From the IMG/VR virus record IMGVR_UViG_3300006914_000013, positions 20,386 through 84,385 of that record: a stretch of 64,000 nucleotides of DNA; one strand, given 5' to 3'. The translations under genes were made by a program, and so were the position numbers. This document shows positions 58,698 to 64,000 of the stretch, piece after piece. This DNA is from a virus. The notes under the pieces were generated by a model. It saw nothing but the letters and a program-made list of their open reading frames with translations, was not told the DNA's origin and did no database searches. Position 1 is the stretch's first letter, and the number at the start of each line of letters is the position of its first letter.

Positions 58698-59123
58698 ATG
58701 AACGCACCCGCCGCCGCTGTTGCTGCCCCGATCCCCTCCCTGTACCACCGCCCCGAAATGATCGCCATGCCGGCCACCCTACCGGAGTGCGAGACCCTGC
58801 GCGTCGAGCTGGATTCGACGATCATCGAGCTGAGCAACAAGCTCGACCTGGTGCGCCGTCGCAGCAAGACCGAGGGCACGTTCGCCGATTCCGAGTGGTA
58901 CAGCCGGGCGACCGCCAAGCTGCGTTATCTGCGCCGCGACCAGCAGCGCCTGATGCGCCACGTCGCCGAGCTGCACAAGGCCGAACGGATGGACGCCAAC
59001 AGCGTCGACCTGGTGCTGCTGCGCGAGCTGCGCAAGACGTTGGGGGAGGAAGCCTATCAGGCCCGCTGTGCGCAGGCCTTGGCGGTGCTGCTGGGGCCGG
59101 TCACTCAGGATCAGACGGCTTAG
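58698..59123 (+). CDS. Hypothetical coiled-coil protein, 141 aa
   Basis: A helical, Arg/Leu/Glu-rich protein (TIIELSNKLDLVRRRSKTEG, RYLRRDQQRLMRHVAELHKA) with an Ala/Pro N-terminus. It does not share the array core. The 3' end overlaps the rep gene tail to tail by 23 nt. It probably belongs to the array transcript. Confidence 0.65.
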   Translation: MNAPAAAVAAPIPSLYHRPEMIAMPATLPECETLRVELDSTIIELSNKLDLVRRRSKTEGTFADSEWYSRATAKLRYLRRDQQRLMRHVAELHKAERMDANSVDLVLLRELRKTLGEEAYQARCAQALAVLLGPVTQDQTA

Positions 59124-59727
59124 GGTCGCCGAGGGCCAACCTGCCTTGGTTGGCCTTCAACTGCTCCAGTTCCAGCTGCTTGGCCGCCTTGGTCCCGGCG
59201 CGCACGTAGTCATGAACGATGCGGATGCGGTCGCCCTTGTAGAACAGGTTCGGGTTGACCCAGTACAGGCTGTCCATCCCTTCGACCGGGGCGATGAAGC
59301 CTTTCACACACAACTCGTTGGTGCCGTTGTTGAAGCTCGCCCGCGACTTATCGAAGCCGTAGTACAGGCGCACCATTTCGTGGTTGAAATACAGTTGGTC
59401 CGGCTGATTTTTCTGCTCAAGGTAGACGTTCATAATCGCCTTGAACACGTCCTTCGCCGGTTTGGTCAGCTCAAACACTTCCATGATCCCGGCGCCGAAG
59501 AATTTCACGAATTCCTCTTTGTCGACGATCTTTTGCACCCCCACTACGGCAATATCACTGGTCACCTCGCCGGTGGATCGGTTGATCAGGTCGTGTTGCG
59601 AGGTGGCGAAGCCAGTAACCTTGCGACCCTTCTTGATCGTATGCACCAGTTCACCGGCCCACGGGTTAACCCGGGTGGGGGTGATTTCTGCACGGGTCGT
59701 GTAATACCCTTTTTTCTCATCGGCCAC
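59101..59727 (-). CDS. repA: Plasmid replication initiator (Rep)
   Basis: 208 aa from a GTG start (an in-frame TAA lies directly upstream). DIAVVGVQKIVDKEEFVKFF, a central winged-helix region and S-L-Y-W-V-N-P-N-L-F-Y-K-G-D-R-I-R-I-V are, from memory, typical of RepL/RepA-like initiators of small Proteobacterial plasmids. It faces away from a dense iteron array just upstream, the classical arrangement of iteron plasmids in which Rep binds the repeats to open the origin and repress its own promoter. The GTG start would keep expression low. Confidence 0.82.
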   Translation of the reverse strand: MADEKKGYYTTRAEITPTRVNPWAGELVHTIKKGRKVTGFATSQHDLINRSTGEVTSDIAVVGVQKIVDKEEFVKFFGAGIMEVFELTKPAKDVFKAIMNVYLEQKNQPDQLYFNHEMVRLYYGFDKSRASFNNGTNELCVKGFIAPVEGMDSLYWVNPNLFYKGDRIRIVHDYVRAGTKAAKQLELEQLKANQGRLALGDPKPSDPE

Positions 59728-59768
59728 TTAGCTGTAAACCCCTGTTTTTACGCTGCTTCTGGCAGCCG

Positions 59769-60051
59769 TTCTACCGGTCTGGTGTGAATACTAGTCACTT
59801 TTCTACTAACAGGGTAGAAAAGACCTATCTTTTTCTGTCTAAGTCCGCAGACTTTCTAACAAAACGCCAGAAAACGCCGGGGCATTTCTACCTCGACGGT
59901 AGAAAACACCCCTAGTTTTCTACGATTTCACGCAGAAATTCTAACGAACCGTCTTGAATCCCGTTAGAATTTCTACCAGACCAGTAGAAAAAGACTGTGT
60001 ATTTCTACCGAAACAGTCTCAAATTCTACCGACTCAGTGTGAAATTCTACC
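59769..60051. repeat. oriV: Iteron origin of replication (oriV)
   Basis: Six direct TTCTACC cores (59769, 59886, 59971, 60003, 60024, 60045) and two inverted GGTAGAA (59813, 59898), plus at least six variants (TTCTAAC, TTCTACT, TTCTACG, GTTAGAA, AGTAGAA). The last three lie exactly 21 bp apart, two helical turns. The region is AT-richer than its surroundings and has no gene. The rep start is 40 bases to the left. Confidence 0.85.
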
Positions 60052-60163
60052 AACTGCCCTTGAAAACAAAGGCCTCCAGAGCAGGCTTTCTTAATCTTAG
60101 ATATAGGGGTGTTTCAGACGCCCTCAAAAGCCTGACGCCTCGCTTCGCTCGTTGTCGGGTCAA

Positions 60164-60457
60164 TCAAGCCCCGGGGCGGTGAAGCTGCCCCGGATCTTGC
60201 TCGACCTCCCTGCACAGCTCAGCCACTTTCAGCGCTCCAGCGGCCAGCCCGCCGATGTTCAGGCACAGCACCTGGCACAAGCGGGCGACCAGCATGAACG
60301 AAGGCGCTGCCTGCCCGTGCTCGATCTCCCACAGGTAGGATTTCGAGGTGCCTGCCTGCTTGGCCACTTCGTCCAACGTCAGGCGCATGGCCTTGCGCTG
60401 GACGAACATGAACTGGCCCAGGTATTCCGTTTCCGGTGTTGCTTTGGTCCCGCTCAC
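60164..60457 (-). CDS. XRE-family transcription regulator
   Basis: 97 aa from a GTG that overlaps the upstream stop (GTGA). The HTH LTLDEVAKQAGTSKSYLWEI with E-H-G (residues ~26-48) is a standard Cro/CI-type domain, followed by a helical C-terminus. It sits next to oriV and may control replication or lysogeny genes. The 110 bases to its left contain no gene. Confidence 0.82.
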   Translation of the reverse strand: MSGTKATPETEYLGQFMFVQRKAMRLTLDEVAKQAGTSKSYLWEIEHGQAAPSFMLVARLCQVLCLNIGGLAAGALKVAELCREVEQDPGQLHRPGA

Positions 60458-60714
60458 CGTTCGAAGGGTACTTTGATTTCCAGGCCCTCCGTGGAGCCGA
60501 CGATCGCACTGATCAGCACAGCGTGCAGACCGCGCAGGTTGATTTCGGTGTCCATCGCCAAGCGTTCGCCGGGCTTTTCCAGCACCCGTTTCAACGCCAG
60601 GGCGTAGAAAAAGGCGTTGTCACCGCGAATGAACACCCCGGGCCAGTCGTTACCAAATTGCAGCGCGCCGGATTCCACGCGGTCTTCTTGTTCGGGGAGT
60701 AGCTGAATTGTCAT
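60454..60714 (-). CDS. Hypothetical phage protein, 86 aa
   Basis: The ATG overlaps the upstream stop (ATGA). A small alpha/beta protein (DWPGVFIRGDNAFFYALALK) with a C-terminal E-G-L-E-I-K-V-P. Similar uncharacterised proteins occur in phages, from memory. Confidence 0.65.
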   Translation of the reverse strand: MTIQLLPEQEDRVESGALQFGNDWPGVFIRGDNAFFYALALKRVLEKPGERLAMDTEINLRGLHAVLISAIVGSTEGLEIKVPFER

Positions 60715-60953
60715 GGGTCATTCCCTTGGTTGCTTGGTTGTTCATCAGCCTCGCGCACGGCCTTGATCAGGTCGCGGCGAGTGTTCTTGCGTGCGTGGCG
60801 ACAGCTCGGGGTGTAGGAGGCCCATACCGCCCGCGTCCCCGGACGGCGAAAGGCCAACTGTGTGCTGCCGGTGACTTCGCAGGTGAAACCCAGCTCCTTG
60901 GCGAAATCAATCAGCTTGCGCAAATCCGAACCGCCGCGCTGCGGCGCGCTCAT
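60711..60953 (-). CDS. HicA-like/dsRBD-fold small basic protein, 80 aa
   Basis: The ATG at 60953 shares a base with the upstream stop (TGATG); a GTG precedes it. LRKLIDFAKELGFTCEVTGS, F-R-R-P-G-T-R and N-T-R-R-D-L-I-K-A-V-R resemble the HicA mRNA-interferase fold, but the catalytic His of HicA (G-S-H) is replaced by G-S-T, so it is probably a non-toxic RNA-binding relative. No HicB partner was seen. Confidence 0.6.
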   Translation of the reverse strand: MSAPQRGGSDLRKLIDFAKELGFTCEVTGSTQLAFRRPGTRAVWASYTPSCRHARKNTRRDLIKAVREADEQPSNQGNDP

Positions 60954-61621
60954 CACGCACCTTTTTGCGCTTTGGCTTTCTTCTTCGGGGTCGTCGTGGC
61001 GGCCTGCTCAGCCAGCGCATCCCGCAACGCCAGCACATCCTCCACGGCGGCCTCCGGCCCGGAACGCAAGCTGCGCGTCATGTTGCTCACGGCTGCGTAG
61101 CCCTGCGAAACCCCGGCCCCGGTGGCGGCGAAGGTCTGCGCGTGGGCACCGCTCATGCCGTAGAACTTGGCGGTGGCGAAGGCATCCTGGTTGGCCGCGA
61201 GGAACACGAACACCCAGCCCTTGGCCTCGGCCTCCGTGACCAGCTGGCGCACCATCGGCGCGGTGAATTCCTTGCTTTGGTTCTCACCGCCATCGGTGGT
61301 GATGCAGACGATGACTTTCTCGGCCCAGCCCTCGGCCTCGATCCGTGCCCCTTCCACCTGCAACGTGCGCCCGATCGCGTCCATCAGTGCCGTACCGCCT
61401 CGCGGTACGAAGGTCATGTGCGTCAGGGGCTGGGCCTCGGCCAACGGCGTGGCGGCGTACAGCAGATCGTATTGGTCATCGAACAGCGCGACGGTGATGC
61501 GGGCTTCGCCGTCGACGCTCTGCTGGTCCTTGAGGAAGGTGTTGTATCCGCCGATCGCGTCCGCCGCGATGGTGGCCATGGAACCGCTACGGTCGAGAAC
61601 CGCGAGAATTTCAGTCTTCAT
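60953..61621 (-). CDS. VWA-domain protein
   Basis: 222 aa. The metal-ion-dependent adhesion site is intact: D-R-S-G-S-M (residues 10-15), a central Thr in GGTALMDA and ITTDGGEN. The C-terminal ~50 residues are basic and helical (TTTPKKKAKAQKGA). VWA proteins mediate metal-dependent protein contacts; in phages they often occur with AAA or tellurite-like genes, none of which are adjacent here. Confidence 0.85.
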   Translation of the reverse strand: MKTEILAVLDRSGSMATIAADAIGGYNTFLKDQQSVDGEARITVALFDDQYDLLYAATPLAEAQPLTHMTFVPRGGTALMDAIGRTLQVEGARIEAEGWAEKVIVCITTDGGENQSKEFTAPMVRQLVTEAEAKGWVFVFLAANQDAFATAKFYGMSGAHAQTFAATGAGVSQGYAAVSNMTRSLRSGPEAAVEDVLALRDALAEQAATTTPKKKAKAQKGA

Positions 61622-61911
61622 GCTTCATTCCTTTGCTCGATGGTGGGGGTGTCGAAAACTTCGAACAGGTGCCACACGAAGGCGCCGGTCTGGAAAGTGG
61701 CCAGGTACTCGCCGGGGTCGTCCGGCATCGGGTTGCCGGTGCCGTGGATCGCCAGCCGCCGTGGTTCCAGCGGCGCGTTGGCATCGCACAGGCACCAGAT
61801 GTGCGGCTCGCCACCCTGCAGCTGTACGTCCAGCCACAGGGCGCCGATCGGCAGGTTCAGGGTTTGTTCGTTGAGCATTGCCAAAGGCCATTTCCAGATG
61901 CGCGTTGCCAT
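61618..61911 (-). CDS. DUF7352-like phage protein, 97 aa
   Basis: IWKWPLAMLNEQTLNLPIGA, H-I-W-C-L-C-D, I-H-G-T-G-N-P and GAFVWHLFEV match, from memory, a small phage family (DUF7352) of unknown function. ATGA overlap with the VWA gene downstream. Confidence 0.68.
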   Translation of the reverse strand: MATRIWKWPLAMLNEQTLNLPIGALWLDVQLQGGEPHIWCLCDANAPLEPRRLAIHGTGNPMPDDPGEYLATFQTGAFVWHLFEVFDTPTIEQRNEA

Positions 61912-61941
61912 GTCTTATTCCTTCGCATGGTTGGGGGTGAA

Positions 61942-62214
61942 TCAGGGGAAAATGCGCTGGTACTGCTTGGTGGGAATGTAGAGTTTCCTGACGTGGCACA
62001 GCCGCGCCTGGCCCGGGTACAGCTCCTGAAACAGGGCGAAATCGCGGGTGGCGGTGGCCGATGTCACGCCGAAATACTCGATCAAGTGTTTGCGGGTGAT
62101 GCCGCCCCAGTGGAACAGGATGAAGTCGATGAAGCGCATCCGTTGCTCCATGGCGTAGGTCAACTTCGGCCGCCCGCACGGGGTCAGGCCCACCACAACC
62201 TGGTCTATCTCCAC
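61942..62214 (-). CDS. Solitary winged-HTH protein, CapW/BrxR-like N-domain (copy 1)
   Basis: 90 aa from a GTG with AAGGAA seven bases upstream. The segment EQRMRFIDFILFHWGGITRK, H-L-I-E-Y-F-G-V-T-S-A-T-A-T-R-D-F-A-L-F and a beta hairpin matches the winged helix-turn-helix of CapW/BrxR-type regulators, which normally carry WYL domains behind it. Here the protein ends at residue 90, so no WYL sensor is present. It is paralogous to the next gene. Confidence 0.65.
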   Translation of the reverse strand: MEIDQVVVGLTPCGRPKLTYAMEQRMRFIDFILFHWGGITRKHLIEYFGVTSATATRDFALFQELYPGQARLCHVRKLYIPTKQYQRIFP

Positions 62215-62248
62215 GAACAGTTCCTTCTATTTATAGTTGTCTTGTCGG

Positions 62249-62476
62249 TCAGGAATACTGGGGTTTGAAGGTCGCGGAACGCACCCAGCGCTTGCTCTTG
62301 AAGTCGTAGTCGGCGTTCCCCGGGTTGGCCTCCCGGTATAGCGTTAGGTCGTTCGACGCACAGGGAATGCTGATCCCGAAAAAGTCGCACAGCTCGGGGC
62401 GGCCGACGTGGCCGTAGTGCTCCAGCAGGAAATCAATCAGACGCAGGCGCTGCTCGATCGCGTAGTTCGGACTCAT
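62249..62476 (-). CDS. Solitary winged-HTH protein, CapW/BrxR-like N-domain (copy 2)
   Basis: 75 aa. EQRLRLIDFLLEHYGHVGRP, E-L-C-D-F-F-G-I-S, N-D-L-T-L-Y-R and the wing Y-D-F-K-S-K-R-W-V-R followed by F-K-P-Q-Y align with copy 1 and with the N-terminal domain of CapW/BrxR. It lacks any further domain. Two tandem WYL-less copies suggest a DNA-binding-only function. Confidence 0.65.
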   Translation of the reverse strand: MSPNYAIEQRLRLIDFLLEHYGHVGRPELCDFFGISIPCASNDLTLYREANPGNADYDFKSKRWVRSATFKPQYS

Positions 62477-62922
62477 GGCGTCCCACCTCCAGCCTCCATT
62501 GCCTCACGCGCCGCCAAGACGGCATCGCCCAGGCGCCGAAGCACCAGACGCGATTCTTTGTTGTGAGGCTTCCAGTGCAGCGCGATGTCATCGAACACGG
62601 CCATCAGCAGCATGGAGAGCCCATCGCGTTGACCACGCACCAGGGCGATGTCGCTGATCGCGGCGGCCAGATCCAGGCGAAGCACTTCGGTGCGCCGATA
62701 CAGCGATTCCAGCGGCTCTTGCATCATGCCGCCCTTGGGGATCGGCGCTGACAACGCTTCCTCCCAGCGCGTGGCCACGCCTATGCGACCGTCATCCTGC
62801 CCGGCCCAATACTGCGCGTTCGATTCGTCGTGCCGGCAGACCTCCAGCTCCAGCGTCAGCCGCTCGATCTGGTCCTGTAGGGCCTGCATTTCGCTGGCCC
62901 AGGTGTCAGGCGGCTGGCTCAA
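62473..62922 (-). CDS. Hypothetical helical protein, 149 aa
   Basis: The preferred start is a TTG that overlaps the upstream stop (TTGA), as at the Arc-type gene; the first ATG is at 62889 and would shorten it by 11 residues. Coiled coil at the start (LQDQIERLTLELEVCRHDES), then mixed helices (RTEVLRLDLAAAISDIALVR). No family recognised. Coupled to copy 2 downstream. Confidence 0.6.
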   Translation of the reverse strand: MSQPPDTWASEMQALQDQIERLTLELEVCRHDESNAQYWAGQDDGRIGVATRWEEALSAPIPKGGMMQEPLESLYRRTEVLRLDLAAAISDIALVRGQRDGLSMLLMAVFDDIALHWKPHNKESRLVLRRLGDAVLAAREAMEAGGGTP

Positions 62923-63368
62923 TTCTTCTGTTCCCGCTGGTGCTGGTTCCACATGTCCTGGGCGCGGCAGTGCGGGCAAATCTTGTCCCACTGGGTCACC
63001 GAGGTCAGGTGCGACGTGATTTGCTCGGCCATTTCGCCGGACACCGTGGTGTCCCAGGCGGTGAAGCTGTCGCGCCAGGCCTGCAACTGCTCGACCGGTA
63101 CCGGCACGCGATCATTGGGGTTGTAGATCGCCGGGGTGAGGACGGCCCGCGGCGCTTCGCGCTCCCAGGTCATCGGGTCGGTCTGACCGGTCCAGATATT
63201 GGAGAAAATTTCGTGGGTGGTGAGCGTCTTGGGGAACGCTTTGTGATGCCAGCCATGGACCATGAACGGGCAATCGCCCTCGCCCCGGATAAAGCAATAC
63301 ACATGGGTGAACTCGGGGTCGCGAGTGTCAAAGCGCAGTTCGTCGTAGTAGGTCGTGCATTTGCCCAT
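62919..63368 (-). CDS. Hypothetical protein with C-terminal Cys pair, 149 aa
   Basis: The ATG at 63368 is followed by KCTTYYDELRFDTRDPEFTH, C-F-I-R-G-E-G-D-C-P-F-M-V-H-G-W-H and, near the end, C-P-H-C. It could bind zinc. No family recognised. Confidence 0.62.
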   Translation of the reverse strand: MGKCTTYYDELRFDTRDPEFTHVYCFIRGEGDCPFMVHGWHHKAFPKTLTTHEIFSNIWTGQTDPMTWEREAPRAVLTPAIYNPNDRVPVPVEQLQAWRDSFTAWDTTVSGEMAEQITSHLTSVTQWDKICPHCRAQDMWNQHQREQKN

Positions 63369-63370
63369 GG

Positions 63371-63781
63371 TCAGGACTCCTTGGCGTTGGGTTCGGGGGT
63401 ACGGCGGGACAGCGGGCCGACCAGGTGGCTTGGTGGGACGGGGCACATTTGGCCGAGCGGGCGCCACATATGCAGGCAGTGCGGATGAAAATTTACATAA
63501 AGGCGCTCTGGCGGGTGGTACTGCATCACCCAATCATCTGGCCCCCAGAACAGGTCTTTGATCGTACACATCACATCCCAGGACGGGGTTTTGCTCTGGA
63601 AACTGACGCTGACGTGCTCCCAGCCCTCTTGATCGGAGGCAATCACCCGCGCCTGCAGCACGGCTTGGGTGGCGGGGTCACGCAGCGGAATCATGAACGC
63701 GCCGTTGTTGCCGTGGGTGGCCTTGGCACTGGCCAGCATGCCGGCGGTGACGCGGAATCGCTCGGGGACTTTGAAAGCCAT
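63371..63781 (-). CDS. DUF7694-like phage protein, 136 aa
   Basis: GNNGAFMIPLRDPATQAVLQ, GWEHVSVSF, D-L-F-W-G-P-D-D, Q-Y-H-P-P and YVNFHPHCLHMWRP match, from memory, a widespread small phage family (DUF7694). Function unknown. Confidence 0.7.
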   Translation of the reverse strand: MAFKVPERFRVTAGMLASAKATHGNNGAFMIPLRDPATQAVLQARVIASDQEGWEHVSVSFQSKTPSWDVMCTIKDLFWGPDDWVMQYHPPERLYVNFHPHCLHMWRPLGQMCPVPPSHLVGPLSRRTPEPNAKES

Positions 63782-63796
63782 GGGGCATCCTTGTTT

Positions 63797-64000
63797 TTAT
63801 TGTTTGTTGATCAGCTGCAACATCGCCTCGACCTGTTGCTGGTGCGCGGCCTCGGCCGCTTCGGCGGCCCGGTGCAGGCAATAGCTCAGGCCATCCACCC
63901 GGTGGTGCCAGAACTCGGTGATCAACTGGTCATTGATTTGCAGGCGGTAGTGGTGCCCCTTCTTCGGGTGCCGCTTGCCGGTGTTGATGATCGCGATCAT
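63797..64000 (-). CDS. Hypothetical protein, 67 aa or longer (touches window edge)
   Basis: An ATG coincides with the last three bases of the window, so the gene may be complete or may begin beyond it. KKGHHYRLQINDQLITEFWH followed by a helix with A-E-A-A-E-A-A-H. No family recognised. Confidence 0.55.
   Translation of the reverse strand: MIAIINTGKRHPKKGHHYRLQINDQLITEFWHHRVDGLSYCLHRAAEAAEAAHQQQVEAMLQLINKQ

Noticed and set aside
59769-60051. Possible CRISPR array
   Set aside because: The repeats are only 7-8 bp cores in both orientations with variable spacing and no unique spacers of fixed size; an iteron origin next to rep explains them.
1-64000. tRNA genes, integrase, attachment sites and insertion sequences
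   Set aside because: I looked for cloverleaf-like GC blocks with CCA ends, tyrosine or large serine integrases, and transposases with terminal repeats and found none I could support by eye.

Overview
The window reads as part of a Pseudomonas phage-plasmid: a temperate siphophage-type genome that appears able to persist as a low-copy plasmid. The host guess rests on two MvaT-like (Pseudomonas H-NS analogue) genes and the GC-rich codon usage. Phage identity comes from the tail module and a phage-type replication module. Plasmid identity comes from an iteron origin with a Rep initiator, a ParA/ribbon-helix-helix partition operon, a serine resolvase with a res-like site, and plasmid-type KlcA and RadC genes. 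Terminase, portal, capsid and integrase genes are not in this window.

Layout. 1-13,017 (+ strand): tail and lysis genes, namely the end of a tape measure protein, tail-tip and hub proteins, a fibre with ten tandem repeats, two lectin-like tail proteins, two membrane proteins that could act in lysis, and a DUF1353 protein. 12,995-27,701 (- strand): a tightly overlapping DNA metabolism operon containing a primase-helicase, an SNF2-like helicase, a probable ssDNA-binding protein, a three-domain family A DNA polymerase, a RecD/Dda-like helicase, a nuclease, SbcD, a small P-loop protein and SbcC. 27,849-35,831 (- strand): regulatory and accessory genes, including an Arc-type regulator, two MvaT-like proteins and a C5-cytosine methyltransferase whose DNA also carries a long second reading frame. 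35,925-38,741: small genes plus the partition operon. 38,829-52,061: about 33 small, mostly uncharacterised genes with recurring intergenic sequences and one recognisable antirestriction gene (klcA).

52,062-55,896 holds terminators, the resolvase and its site, a richer-AT operon encoding a 337-aa protein preceded by a 45-aa membrane peptide, and about 860 bp of noncoding DNA. 55,897-58,654 (+ strand) is an unusual run of nine short coupled genes encoding helical proteins, several of which are clearly paralogous. 59,101-60,051 is the replicon: a GTG-initiated Rep gene and at least eight exact TTCTACC iteron cores. 60,164-64,000 (- strand) carries an XRE regulator, a VWA protein, two short winged-helix proteins resembling the DNA-binding half of CapW/BrxR regulators, and phage hypotheticals.

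Most attention is due to the paralogue array, the dispersed TGTGAA...TTCACA elements upstream of small-gene operons (a possible distributed operator system), the shared GGTAC-N3-GTACC element at parA and at the noncoding region, the dual-coding methyltransferase locus, and the solitary winged-helix pair. All functional calls are by eye from sequence and remembered family features; no database search was run.
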